From contig CAMJES010000058.1 in the NCBI GenBank assembly GCA_946404705.1, positions 1-9,868 of the forward strand: a stretch of 9,868 nucleotides of DNA. The letters run 5' to 3'. How positions within the stretch are numbered: the stretch's first letter is position 1; every line of letters starts with the position of its first letter. This DNA comes from an uncultured Ruminococcus sp. (GTDB taxonomy: Bacteria; Bacillota; Clostridia; Oscillospirales; Ruminococcaceae). The translations under genes and the position numbers were made by a program. The notes under the pieces are model-generated. The model was not told the DNA's origin, searched no databases, and saw only the letters and a program-made list of their open reading frames with translations. This document shows positions 1 through 7,856 of the stretch, in pieces.

Positions 1-2122
1 GATCGGGGTCGCGGATAAGGAACTCGTTGTTTCCGACCGGCTGAATTTCAAGATAGTCGTAAAAGCTTGCTATCTCCTTTATTTCTTCCCACGGACGTCC
101 GTCCTTGATAGCAGTAAAAAGCTCGCCTGCTTCACAAGCGCTGCCAATGATAAGTCCCTCACGGTGCTTCATAACCTCGGATATAGGAATTCTCGGGCGG
201 CGGCGGTAATATTTAAGGTTGCTGTAAGATATAAGCTTGTAAAGATTTTTAAGTCCGATAGCGTCCTTTACAAGAATTATCTGGTGATACATTTTAAGCA
301 ATCTCGGATCAACGTCCTTAACACAATCATTTATTTCCGATATGCGTTTTATTCCATTTTCCGAAACAAGCCTTGAAGCAAGTTTGATGAAAATTCTTGC
401 CAGCATTTTTGCATCGTCATCGGCGCGGTGGTGGTCAAATTCACCGAGCTTAAGCTCCTTTGCAACGCTGTCAAGCTTATGACGTTTTAGCTCGGGCAGC
501 ATACTTCTGCTCATTACAACGGTGTCGATCATCGTAAAATGGAACTCTATTCCGTACCGCAGACAGCCTGCTTCGATAAACGAACAGTCAAAGCCTGCAT
601 TATGCGCAATCAGAACGGGCGCTTCACCGCAGAATTCAATGAATTTATGAAGAGCCTCTTCCTGCGAAGGTGCGTCCTTTACATCATCGTTTGTTATGCT
701 CGTAAGCTTGGTTATCCTTTCGGGGATATCCTTTTCGGGGTTAACAAAGGTCTGGAACGTTTCCTCAATTTCAAGATTACGAAGCTTAACAGCGCCTATC
801 TCAATAATGCGTTCAGCTTCGGCGTTAAAACCGGTCGTTTCTATATCAAAAACGATAAGCTCGTCCTTTATATCCTTGTCACGGAATAAACGAACAGCTT
901 CGGCGCAGTCATTTACGGAATAGGCTTCACATCCGTAAATTACCTTGAAATCTCCTCCGCCCTTACGGATATCTGCGACTGTTGAGCTTGCTTCGGGAAA
1001 AGCCTGAACAACGCCGTGGTCGGTTATTGCTATCGCCTTATGACCCCATTTGAAAGCACGTTTTATAAGTTTTGAAACGGGAGTTATTGCGTCCATCATC
1101 GAAATGTTTGAGTGGACATGAAGCTCAACGCGCTTGGTTTCAGCATCATCGGTTTTCTCAACACGCTGAACCTTCATAATGTCGTTAGCCTTGAACACAA
1201 GCTCATTTTCAAAGGAATCAAACTCTGTTCTTCCGCGAACGAGAACCGTTCCGCCCTTTGCAAACTTGGCGAGAACATTTTCATCTTCCTTATTCTCAAA
1301 GCTTTTTATCGAAATTGAACTTGTATAGTCGGTGATACTAAGGCTGACAACACGCTTTTCACCGTTTTTGGTGCGAATTTCCTTTTCCTTATAATCAAAG
1401 GCGTCACCCCAAATAACAACATTGCTGACCTTGCCCTGAATATCGGCTATATTTACAGGCGGAGCTTCTATCTTCCTACCCTTTAATATCTCTGCATTTT
1501 CGGAAAGTATCGGCAGATCCTTATAGTCAAGAGTTACAATATTATCTGCTGAGATCTCGGTATCAAATGCAGCCGCATGGTCGGGCGGCGGAAGCTCAGG
1601 CTGAGGCATACTTGCCATAAAAGCTTCAATATCGCGCTCATAGCTTGAAGTTCTGTTTTCGGATACAGAAAGCGATTTTAAATCAACAGAAACATCAACC
1701 TGAAAATACTCACGGATAAGCTTCGACATTTCACGCTCAAAGCCTGCTTTTATAAGCATATCCGCACCTGCGCCCTTTATCGCAATTGTCGCTTTTTTGT
1801 CATTTACGCTGTACATTGCGCCCTTAAAGCAGCCGTTTATCAGCGAAATTTTCTTTTTAAGCTGCATAACAAGTTCGGGCAGCGCTTTTTCGCTGAAAAT
1901 ATTCGGGGCATATCTGCAAATAAGGTTCAGAGATACATTCAGCGCCTTTCCGAGCGCCGTTTCAAAATCTGTTATGTATTCGCTGCTTTGAAGCTGTCCG
2001 AATGACGCATAAATATATATGTCCGAAAAATTCGGTGTATATTGCAGTTTCAGAATATCACCCTTGCCGATAGAATTCGGTATAAACTCGGTATATTCCG
2101 AAAAAAGCTCTTTTATAAGCAA
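1..2122 (-). CDS. polC: DNA polymerase III alpha subunit, PolC type (5' part; runs off the left edge)
   Basis: Gram-positive replicative DNA polymerase with built-in 3'-5' proofreading. I translated the frame by hand: 707 codons with no stop. The family is usually about 1,400-1,450 residues, so the polymerase half lies beyond position 1. Visible domains in order: an N-terminal region (about 1-215); an OB-fold (about 230-318); the first PHP segment with HVHS at 335-338 and TDHG at 367-370; and a DEDD exonuclease inserted in the PHP domain. The exonuclease shows FDIETTG (D426, E428), HNAGFD (D512) and HRADDD (H565, D570), so proofreading residues look intact. The second PHP segment begins after about 625. 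The start is taken as TTG at 2122-2120, nine bases after AGGAG. A TTG at 2131-2129 directly abuts that AGGAG and is too close, and an in-frame TAG lies just upstream. The gene is 51 bases downstream of ispG and probably cotranscribed with it. Confidence 0.96.
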   Translation of the reverse strand, partial: MLIKELFSEYTEFIPNSIGKGDILKLQYTPNFSDIYIYASFGQLQSSEYITDFETALGKALNVSLNLICRYAPNIFSEKALPELVMQLKKKISLINGCFKGAMYSVNDKKATIAIKGAGADMLIKAGFEREMSKLIREYFQVDVSVDLKSLSVSENRTSSYERDIEAFMASMPQPELPPPDHAAAFDTEISADNIVTLDYKDLPILSENAEILKGRKIEAPPVNIADIQGKVSNVVIWGDAFDYKEKEIRTKNGEKRVVSLSITDYTSSISIKSFENKEDENVLAKFAKGGTVLVRGRTEFDSFENELVFKANDIMKVQRVEKTDDAETKRVELHVHSNISMMDAITPVSKLIKRAFKWGHKAIAITDHGVVQAFPEASSTVADIRKGGGDFKVIYGCEAYSVNDCAEAVRLFRDKDIKDELIVFDIETTGFNAEAERIIEIGAVKLRNLEIEETFQTFVNPEKDIPERITKLTSITNDDVKDAPSQEEALHKFIEFCGEAPVLIAHNAGFDCSFIEAGCLRYGIEFHFTMIDTVVMSRSMLPELKRHKLDSVAKELKLGEFDHHRADDDAKMLARIFIKLASRLVSENGIKRISEINDCVKDVDPRLLKMYHQIILVKDAIGLKNLYKLISYSNLKYYRRRPRIPISEVMKHREGLIIGSACEAGELFTAIKDGRPWEEIKEIASFYDYLEIQPVGNNEFLIRDPD

Positions 2123-2131
2123 TTGTTTCAA

Positions 2132-2136
2132 CTCCT
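2132..2136 (-). promoter_or_regulatory. Ribosome binding site of polC
   Basis: AGGAG on the minus strand, nine bases before the TTG at 2122. It decides between two in-frame TTG codons, because the other one touches the site directly. No ATG is available nearby. Confidence 0.75.
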
Positions 2137-2173
2137 AAAAATGCTGTTGTTTGCCTTTTGCATAGCGAGAGTG

Positions 2174-3217
2174 TTATTCCCCTATCTTTCTTATTTCGGC
2201 AAGAAGCTCATCGAGAATTATTTCCTCGGGAATTTTTCGTATTACCTCTCCCTTTTTGAACAGAACGGCACAGCCGTCACCGCCTGCAATTCCTATATCT
2301 GCTTCCCGTGCTTCACCGGGGCCGTTCACAACGCAGCCCATTACTGCAACGGTTATATCCTTATCAATATCCTTGACTGCATTTTCGACCTTTTGAGCAA
2401 GCGATATAAGATCTATCCTCGTTCTTCCGCAGGTCGGACAGGAAACAAGCTTCACGCCGCTTCCCTTTCCTATTGCCTTTAAAATATCTTTAGCCGCATA
2501 TACTTCTTCAACCGGATCGGCAGTAAGTGAAACACGGATAGTTTCGCCAATTCCGTCACATAGCAGCGAGCCTATTCCGACAGCGGATTTTATAAGTCCC
2601 ATTCGTGCTGTTCCTGCTTCGGTAACTCCGAGGTGGAGAGGATAACTGCATCTCTCCGAAAGCAGACGGTATGCTTCTATCATCGTTTTTACATCGGAAG
2701 ATTTTATTGAAATAACGATGTCGTCAAAATCACATTTTTCAAGCAGCGCAGCATGACCGAGCGCGCTCTCAACAAGTGCTTCGGCAGTCGGTGATCCGTA
2801 TTTTGCAAGGATATCCTTTTCGAGAGAACCCGAGTTAACACCGATGCGGATAGGGATATTCTTCTGTTTGCATATATCGGCAACTGCCTTTACTCTGTCC
2901 TGTCCGCCGATATTTCCTGGGTTTATGCGTATCTTGTCAATGCCCATTTCCGCACTTTTCAGCGCAAGTCGATAATCAAAATGAATATCCGCAACAAGCG
3001 GAACGGAAACCTCGCTTTTTATCGCAGGGATAAGCTCCAGAGCCTTTTCATCGGGTATGGCGGCTCTTATGATATCGCAGCCTGCTTCTTCAAGACGCTT
3101 TGCCTGAATAACGCTGCCCTTTATATCATAAGACGGAACATTCAGCATCGACTGGATATAAATTTTCTTTCCGTCAAAGGTCAGGTTTTTTAGTTTTACC
3201 GGTTTAACCTTACGCAT
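2174..3217 (-). CDS. ispG: 4-hydroxy-3-methylbut-2-en-1-yl diphosphate synthase (GcpE)
   Basis: Penultimate enzyme of the MEP isoprenoid pathway. It reductively converts MEcPP to HMBPP using a [4Fe-4S] cluster in the cytoplasm. The protein has 347 residues, normal for the short bacterial form: an N-terminal TIM-barrel (about 1-245, including GVNSGS at 126-131) and a C-terminal cluster domain. The expected cluster ligands are present: C260 and C263 in SCPTCGR, C295 in MGCVVNGPGE, and E302. The 35-residue spacing from the first to the third Cys is the one I recall for E. coli IspG. The ATG at 3217 follows GGAGG by four to five bases. It lies 10 bases after rseP and 51 before polC, and belongs functionally with dxr two genes upstream. 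Confidence 0.97.
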   Translation of the reverse strand: MRKVKPVKLKNLTFDGKKIYIQSMLNVPSYDIKGSVIQAKRLEEAGCDIIRAAIPDEKALELIPAIKSEVSVPLVADIHFDYRLALKSAEMGIDKIRINPGNIGGQDRVKAVADICKQKNIPIRIGVNSGSLEKDILAKYGSPTAEALVESALGHAALLEKCDFDDIVISIKSSDVKTMIEAYRLLSERCSYPLHLGVTEAGTARMGLIKSAVGIGSLLCDGIGETIRVSLTADPVEEVYAAKDILKAIGKGSGVKLVSCPTCGRTRIDLISLAQKVENAVKDIDKDITVAVMGCVVNGPGEAREADIGIAGGDGCAVLFKKGEVIRKIPEEIILDELLAEIRKIGE

Positions 3218-3227
3218 AAAACCTCCG

Positions 3228-4271
3228 TTATTTTACAAAGATATTCTTTACATCATTGAATGTTACAGCTATCATAAGCATCATCAGCAGCGCAAGTCCG
3301 ACAAAGTGTATCATGCCCTCTGTTTCCGCTTTCATCGGCTTTCTGCGTATAGCTTCAATAACAAGGAAAACAAATCTTCCGCCGTCAAGCGCAGGTATCG
3401 GCAACAGATTAAAGATACCGATGTTCACCGTTATAAGCGCCGCAAGCTGGAGCAGAAAATTCCAGTCCAGTCCCTCTTCCGTAACAGAAGAACCGATAGT
3501 TGTAACAATCCCGACAGGGCCCTGCAGGTCGTTAAGACCGTATTTTCCCGTCACAAGATCGCGCAGCGACATCAGAACTATCCTTCCGCAGTAAACGGCA
3601 TTATTGAATGCATACGGCACAACATTTTTTATTGTGATCTTTTCCGCAAGAACCTTAAAATCATATTTAAGAGTAGCTTTCCCCGTGTTTTCATCGGTAA
3701 TCATCGGGAATTTTACGCTTTTAAGCTCAATCCTTTCGCCGTCACGCTTAACCGTAAAATCAACAATTCCGTCAACATCTGTGCTTAAAAGATAGGTTAT
3801 GTCACGGGCAGTAAAAATCTTTGTTCCGTTGATTTTTTCAATCGTATCATTGAGCTGCAAACCGTAATTCGGGCTGACAGCATTTTCTTCAAAATAAACT
3901 ATCTTTGACGAAACTCCAACGCCGCTGACTGTCATTGCAATGACGGAGATAACAAAACCAAGCACCAAATTCATAAACGCACCTGCGAGAATGACAGCCA
4001 TTTTTGCAGGCACGGGCTTTTTTCGGAACGAATCGGGGTCGTCGGAATCCTCGTCCTCACCCATTGAGCAGAAACCGCCGAGCGGTAAAAGGCGAAGCGA
4101 AAACGTTGTTTCTTTACCATTTTTCTTATAAATTACCGGTCCCATTCCGATTGCAAATTCCGTAACCTTGACTTTGCAAAGCTTTGCGACAAAATAATGA
4201 CCGAACTCATGCACGATAACGATTATCCCGAAAATGAAAATTCCGATAATAATTGACAAGAATGTTTTCAT
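3228..4271 (-). CDS. rseP: Site-2 intramembrane zinc metalloprotease, M50 family (RseP/RasP)
   Basis: Membrane protease that cleaves transmembrane substrates such as anti-sigma factors and leftover signal peptides; the substrate here is unknown. The protein has 347 residues. The first membrane segment (about 4-26) carries the zinc motif HEFGH (21-25). LLPLGGFCSMGEDE (61-74) is the usual membrane-associated loop. A second membrane segment spans about 91-115, a single PDZ domain about 118-205, and the third zinc ligand lies in NLLPIPALDGG (288-298, D296). A final membrane segment is near 321-337. The single PDZ domain fits the Gram-positive form; E. coli RseP has two. The start codon overlaps the dxr stop by one base (TAATG), with AGGAG about 12 bases upstream inside dxr, which suggests translational coupling. 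Confidence 0.95.
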   Translation of the reverse strand: MKTFLSIIIGIFIFGIIVIVHEFGHYFVAKLCKVKVTEFAIGMGPVIYKKNGKETTFSLRLLPLGGFCSMGEDEDSDDPDSFRKKPVPAKMAVILAGAFMNLVLGFVISVIAMTVSGVGVSSKIVYFEENAVSPNYGLQLNDTIEKINGTKIFTARDITYLLSTDVDGIVDFTVKRDGERIELKSVKFPMITDENTGKATLKYDFKVLAEKITIKNVVPYAFNNAVYCGRIVLMSLRDLVTGKYGLNDLQGPVGIVTTIGSSVTEEGLDWNFLLQLAALITVNIGIFNLLPIPALDGGRFVFLVIEAIRRKPMKAETEGMIHFVGLALLMMLMIAVTFNDVKNIFVK

Positions 4272-5416
4272 TACTGATGTACTCTCCTAAAAACGAACTC
4301 TCTTGCAGCAGCATCCGCCGCAGCAACATCGTCATACGACCCGATATTTGTAAACGGGAATTCTTCAAGCGCTTCCATGGCAAGTTCACCGATTTTCAAG
4401 AATGAAATCCTGCCCTGCAAAAAAAAACGCACCGCTTCTTCATTTACGCTGTTGACGATACAAGTATATGCTCCGCCAAGCTTTATTGCTTTTATCGCCG
4501 CAGAAAGACAATCGAATGTTTCAAAATCGGGCTTATAAAATGACAGCGTTCCATAGTCTGTCAAGGAAAGCGGCTTTACATCACATTCCACTCTTTGCGG
4601 ATACAAAAGCGCATATTGAATAGGTATTTTCATATCAGGAGTTCCAAGCTGTGCAATAACCGAGTAATCATCGTATTCGACCGCCGAATGAAGAACGCTT
4701 TCACGGTTGACGACAATTTCTATCTGCTCAGGCTTAACACCGAAAAGCCATTTTGCTTCGATAAATTCAAGTCCTTTGTTCATCAGCGTTGCGGAGTCAA
4801 TGGTTATCTTGTTTCCCATACTCCAGTTAGGGTGCTTTAATGCGTCTGCTGCGGTAACTTTTTTCAGTTCGTCTTTTGTTTTGCCGAAAAAAGGCCCTCC
4901 CGAAGCAGTAAGTATTATCTTGCGAAGTGCTTTTCTGTCATTTCCCTGAAGGCATTGAAAAATTGCCGAGTGTTCGCTGTCGATCGGGTATATCTTCACG
5001 CCCTTCTCCGCCGCCGACTTCATCACAAGCTCACCGCCTGCGACAAGCGTTTCCTTATTTGCCAGAGCGATATCTCGTCCTGCTTCAATAGCCCTTAACG
5101 TTGGAAGAAGTCCCACCATTCCAACAACGGAATTTACAAAAAGATCGGTTTCTTCAATAACCGCAGCACGGCACAATCCGTCCATACCGCAGCCTATCTC
5201 AATATCTGTATCCGAAAGCTGCTCTTTCAGCTCGGAATATTTTGTTTCATCATAAATGCAAACATAATCAGGCATAAACTCATGCACTTGTTCAGCAAGG
5301 CGTTTAACGCTGCTTCGAGCGGCAAGAGCTTTAACTTTTATATTATGCTTACGGCAAACATCAAGCGTTTGCTCACCTATCGAGCCTGTCGAACCTATCA
5401 GAGAAATTGTTTTCAT
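4271..5416 (-). CDS. dxr: 1-deoxy-D-xylulose 5-phosphate reductoisomerase
   Basis: First committed enzyme of the MEP pathway: DXP plus NADPH to MEP, metal dependent, cytoplasmic, and the target of fosmidomycin. Length is 381 residues, normal for the family. Motifs: NADPH-binding GSTGSIGEQTLD (8-19), ALANKETLVAGGE (117-129), metal and substrate residues in PIDSEH (D146, E148, H149), ASGGPF (171-176), HPNWSMG (195-201), and NKGLEFIEAKWLF with metal-ligand candidate E217. N237 in VVNRESVLHS replaces a His common in homologs, but the following H243 is kept. Spacing to E217 suggests H243 corresponds to E. coli H257. The ATG start gives the canonical MKTISLIGSTGSIG opening, but the ribosome binding site is weak: GGGAG lies about 15 bases away. 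A T9 homopolymer on the coding strand (4419-4427) lies near the C-terminus, with the frame intact after it. Confidence 0.97.
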   Translation of the reverse strand: MKTISLIGSTGSIGEQTLDVCRKHNIKVKALAARSSVKRLAEQVHEFMPDYVCIYDETKYSELKEQLSDTDIEIGCGMDGLCRAAVIEETDLFVNSVVGMVGLLPTLRAIEAGRDIALANKETLVAGGELVMKSAAEKGVKIYPIDSEHSAIFQCLQGNDRKALRKIILTASGGPFFGKTKDELKKVTAADALKHPNWSMGNKITIDSATLMNKGLEFIEAKWLFGVKPEQIEIVVNRESVLHSAVEYDDYSVIAQLGTPDMKIPIQYALLYPQRVECDVKPLSLTDYGTLSFYKPDFETFDCLSAAIKAIKLGGAYTCIVNSVNEEAVRFFLQGRISFLKIGELAMEALEEFPFTNIGSYDDVAAADAAAREFVFRRVHQ

Positions 5417-5456
5417 TTGCTCAAAAGCTCACTCCCGTAATTCTGTAAAAATCAAT

Positions 5457-5487
5457 TTTAGGGTATGCAAAAACAGCATACCCTAAA
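5457..5487 (-). other. Perfect 12-bp hairpin in the cdsA-dxr gap
   Basis: The two arms, 5457-5468 and 5476-5487, are perfect inverted repeats (TTTAGGGTATGC and its complement) around a 7-base loop. The hairpin begins three bases after the cdsA stop and ends 40 bases before the dxr start. On the minus strand it is followed by TAAAATTGATTTTT, not by an immediate U-run, so it could be a weak or leaky terminator, an RNA processing site or a 3'-end stabiliser. Since dxr has no obvious promoter of its own, full termination here seems unlikely. Confidence 0.7.
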
Positions 5488-5490
5488 TTA

Positions 5491-6321
5491 TCAATAGAAT
5501 ATCTTGATATATTCAAATGCAAGAGCCATAAACGGCGCAACTATAAGAACGCTGTCGAAGCGGTCGAGGACTCCTCCGTGACCCGGCATTATCTTGCCAA
5601 AATCCTTGATATTGTTCTGCCGCTTTATAAGTGACGCCGAAAGATCTCCGATTATGCTCAAGAAGCTCGTTATCAGTCCGACAATTCCCGTCCAGATGTA
5701 ATTGGTGGAAAACTCGTAACCCTTTGAATGCATTATCATTGAATAAACAATAACGAAAATATAAAGGATAATGATATTTCCGACAATTCCTCCGACTGCG
5801 CCCTCAACTGTTTTTTTAGGTGAGATCTCGGGGCAAAGCTTATGCTTGCCGAAGAATGTTCCGACAAAGTACGCAGCACCGTCACTCAGCCATGCGGCTG
5901 CAAGACAAAGCACAACATAAAATGCACCGTGCAGTTCATCCATCTTATTGAGCAGCACAAGACAGCTCATCGCTGCCGAAGACAATATCGTCGAAGCTAT
6001 CATAAAGCAAAGCTTATCGTAACTGAGCGTTTTATGATATGCAATAAAACCTGTCAGCATAATAAGAACGCATACCGCCGCAACAATATATATCACATTC
6101 ATGCTGCAAAACTGCGTAAGGAACGGCAATGCGCCTGCATAAATAAAACAGACCGCGCTGTGAAGCTTAAATTCCATACATTTGCAGTTTGAAAACAGTT
6201 CGTAGACGATCATAACTGACAAAGCGGCGATCGCAATTTCAAATACAATTGTATCCGAAAGCAAAACAATAATAACTCCGATGGTGATTCCGACAATTGC
6301 TGTCAAAATTCTTGTAAGCAT
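5491..6321 (-). CDS. cdsA: Phosphatidate cytidylyltransferase (CDP-diglyceride synthase)
   Basis: Integral membrane enzyme that makes CDP-diacylglycerol from CTP and phosphatidate, the branch point of phospholipid synthesis. The 276 residues are rich in hydrophobic segments along most of the chain. The family signature is complete near the C-terminus: SLIKR (230-234), K239-D240, GHGG (247-250) and DRFD (253-256). The conserved loop LSDGAAYFVGTFFGKHKLCPEISPKKTVEGAVGG (about 145-178) is also present. The ATG at 6321 is preceded by GGAG at nine bases. Unlike its neighbours, it is separated from uppS by 238 bases, and it is followed by a perfect hairpin before dxr. Confidence 0.96.
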   Translation of the reverse strand: MLTRILTAIVGITIGVIIVLLSDTIVFEIAIAALSVMIVYELFSNCKCMEFKLHSAVCFIYAGALPFLTQFCSMNVIYIVAAVCVLIMLTGFIAYHKTLSYDKLCFMIASTILSSAAMSCLVLLNKMDELHGAFYVVLCLAAAWLSDGAAYFVGTFFGKHKLCPEISPKKTVEGAVGGIVGNIIILYIFVIVYSMIMHSKGYEFSTNYIWTGIVGLITSFLSIIGDLSASLIKRQNNIKDFGKIMPGHGGVLDRFDSVLIVAPFMALAFEYIKIFY

Positions 6322-6559
6322 AATTTATTACTCCAAAATAATATTGCATATCCTTGATCTTCAGCTGATAACCGCCGATTTACCGGCTGTCCCCAAAGAA
6401 ACCGCTGAAAATGCCGCGGCAGATACATTTCTGCCATTTTCAAAACGCGAATGAACGCGGCGGCTTCCTAAATATATTATAGAACAAAACCGCATAGAAT
6501 TATCCATATTTTTCCAAATTTAGGCAATAGCGCACAAAGCTTTTGTAAAGCGGCGCGAA
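6322..6559 (-). other. Structured intergenic region / candidate leader between uppS and cdsA
   Basis: A 238-base gap with no convincing ORF. Read as minus-strand RNA it can form several stems: 6446-6449 with 6456-6459 (CGCG, 6-base loop, followed by TTTT on the minus strand); 6408-6413 with 6435-6440 enclosing GCAG/CTGC with a 5-base bulge; and 6360-6365 with 6404-6409 enclosing a GCCG/CGGC hairpin at 6374-6387. The second and third stems share two bases and so could be alternatives. I do not recognise a known riboswitch class. It may be a 5' leader for cdsA, a 3' end for uppS, or only decayed spacer. Confidence 0.4.
6476..6506 (-). promoter_or_regulatory. Possible internal promoter for cdsA and downstream genes
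   Basis: A perfect TATAAT on the minus strand (6481-6476) has a poor -35-like TGGATA (6506-6501) with a long 19-base spacer. If used, it would give a leader of about 145 bases containing the stems described for this gap. The -10 is good, but the region is AT-rich, so a chance match is possible. Confidence 0.35.
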
Positions 6560-7267
6560 TCAAACTCCGCCGAAACGCCGTCCTCTTGAAGCGTAATCTT
6601 CAAGAGCCTTGTCAAGCTCCTTCGGTGTAAAATCAGGCCAAAGAACATCGGTAAAATAAAACTCCGCATACGCCGACTGCCAAATAAGAAAGTTTGAGAT
6701 ACGCTGCTCGCCGCTCGGACGGATAACAAGGTCAACATCCGGCATAGTCCCCGTATAGAGCAGACTTGTAATAAGACTTTCGTCAATATCGGAAACCTTG
6801 ATATCACCATTTTGAAGCATTTCGGCGACAGAACGAACCGAGTGAACGATATCATCTCTTCCGCCGTAGTTTATCGCAACGGCAAGAGTCATCTCATCAA
6901 AATTCTCCGAAGCCTTTTCAAGCCGTACCATTTTTTCCATCATTTTCGGTTCAAGACGGGATTTGTCGCCGAGAAATATAAGCCGCGTCTTATCCTTGGC
7001 AAAATTCTCGGCTTCATCGAGATACTGCATAAAAAGCTTCATTATCATATCGACTTCCTGCTTGGGACGCTTCCAGTTCTCGGTGGAAAAAGCATAAAAA
7101 GTGATATATTTTATCCCGATATCCTTGCAGTAACGGGCAATCTTACGGAACGTCTGCGCTCCCTCGGCGTGGCCTGCAGTCCTCGGAAGTCCGCGCTTCT
7201 GAGCCCAGCGTCCGTTGCCGTCCATTATAAAACCGATATGCTTGGGCAGATTATTTTCACTTTTCAT
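6560..7267 (-). CDS. uppS: Undecaprenyl diphosphate synthase (isoprenyl transferase)
   Basis: cis-Prenyltransferase that extends farnesyl diphosphate with eight isopentenyl units to form the C55 carrier lipid of peptidoglycan and other wall polymers. The protein has 235 residues, the normal size. Catalytic and substrate motifs are in place: MDGNGRW (15-21, D16 as the Mg/diphosphate residue), TAGH (30-33), FSTENW (60-65), NYGGRDD (133-139), RPSGEQR (183-189) and SAYAEFYFTDVLWP (198-211, E202 as the likely second metal ligand). The start overlaps the frr stop by one base (TAATG); only a purine-rich AAGGAAA lies upstream at about 13 bases, so coupling to frr is likely. A 238-base gap follows before cdsA. 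Confidence 0.97.
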   Translation of the reverse strand: MKSENNLPKHIGFIMDGNGRWAQKRGLPRTAGHAEGAQTFRKIARYCKDIGIKYITFYAFSTENWKRPKQEVDMIMKLFMQYLDEAENFAKDKTRLIFLGDKSRLEPKMMEKMVRLEKASENFDEMTLAVAINYGGRDDIVHSVRSVAEMLQNGDIKVSDIDESLITSLLYTGTMPDVDLVIRPSGEQRISNFLIWQSAYAEFYFTDVLWPDFTPKELDKALEDYASRGRRFGGV

Positions 7268-7821
7268 TATATAGACATGATTTCCTTTTCCTTAGCGGAA
7301 ATAACAGCATCGACCTTATCGCAGAAAGTATCTGTTACCTTCTGAACATCCTTTTCGATATCCTTCATATCGTCTTCGGTGATCTCGTTGTTCTTCTTGA
7401 GAGTCTTGAGCTTGTCAAGAGTATCTCTTCTGACATTTCTGACAGTTACTTTAGCTTCTTCACCGAACTTCTTAACCTGCTTTACAAGCTCCTTGCGGCG
7501 CTCTTCGGTAGGCTGAGGGAATGCAAGGCGGAGAACATTTCCGTCATTTGTTGGGGTGATGCCGATATCGGAATTAAGGATAGCCTTTTCAATAGCCTTG
7601 AGCTGGCTCTTATCCCACGGCTGGATAACAAGAATTCTTGCTTCCGCAACGGAAACTGCAGCCATCTGCTGAACCGGAGTCGGTGTTCCGTAATAGTCAA
7701 CAAGAACCTTATCGAGTACAGCCGGATTAGCTCTTCCTGCTCTTACGGTAGAAAGCTCGTGTTCAAGGCTGTTGAGGCATTTTTCCATTTTTCCCTGTGC
7801 TTTTGTTACGTTTTCGTTCAT
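7267..7821 (-). CDS. frr: Ribosome recycling factor
   Basis: Splits the post-termination ribosome together with EF-G. The 184-residue length is typical. The hallmark VRAGRANP (26-33) is present, as are the domain II segment with TPTPVQQ and IQPWD, PTEERRKELVK, and VRNVRRD in the return helix. The three-helix domain I ends in a charged C-terminal helix (EKEIMSI). The ATG at 7821 is preceded by AAGGAG at six bases. The 35-base gap from pyrH contains only a small CGGC/GCCG hairpin (7839-7851). Its stop codon shares a base with the uppS start. Confidence 0.98.
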   Translation of the reverse strand: MNENVTKAQGKMEKCLNSLEHELSTVRAGRANPAVLDKVLVDYYGTPTPVQQMAAVSVAEARILVIQPWDKSQLKAIEKAILNSDIGITPTNDGNVLRLAFPQPTEERRKELVKQVKKFGEEAKVTVRNVRRDTLDKLKTLKKNNEITEDDMKDIEKDVQKVTDTFCDKVDAVISAKEKEIMSI

Positions 7822-7856
7822 AATATACTCCTTTATTGCGGCTTTTTGCCGTATTA

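Noticed and set aside
164..2482. Plus-strand open frames at 164-376, 539-923, 1112-1318, 1797-1991 and 2042-2482
   Set aside because: All are antisense to polC or ispG, overlap frames with complete conserved motifs, lack ribosome binding sites and resemble no protein I recognise.
6520..6855. Minus-strand 111-codon frame extending past the uppS stop
   Set aside because: It is an alternative frame over the uppS 3' end, rich in Arg, Ser and Leu with no recognisable motif. uppS has all its catalytic residues in its own frame.
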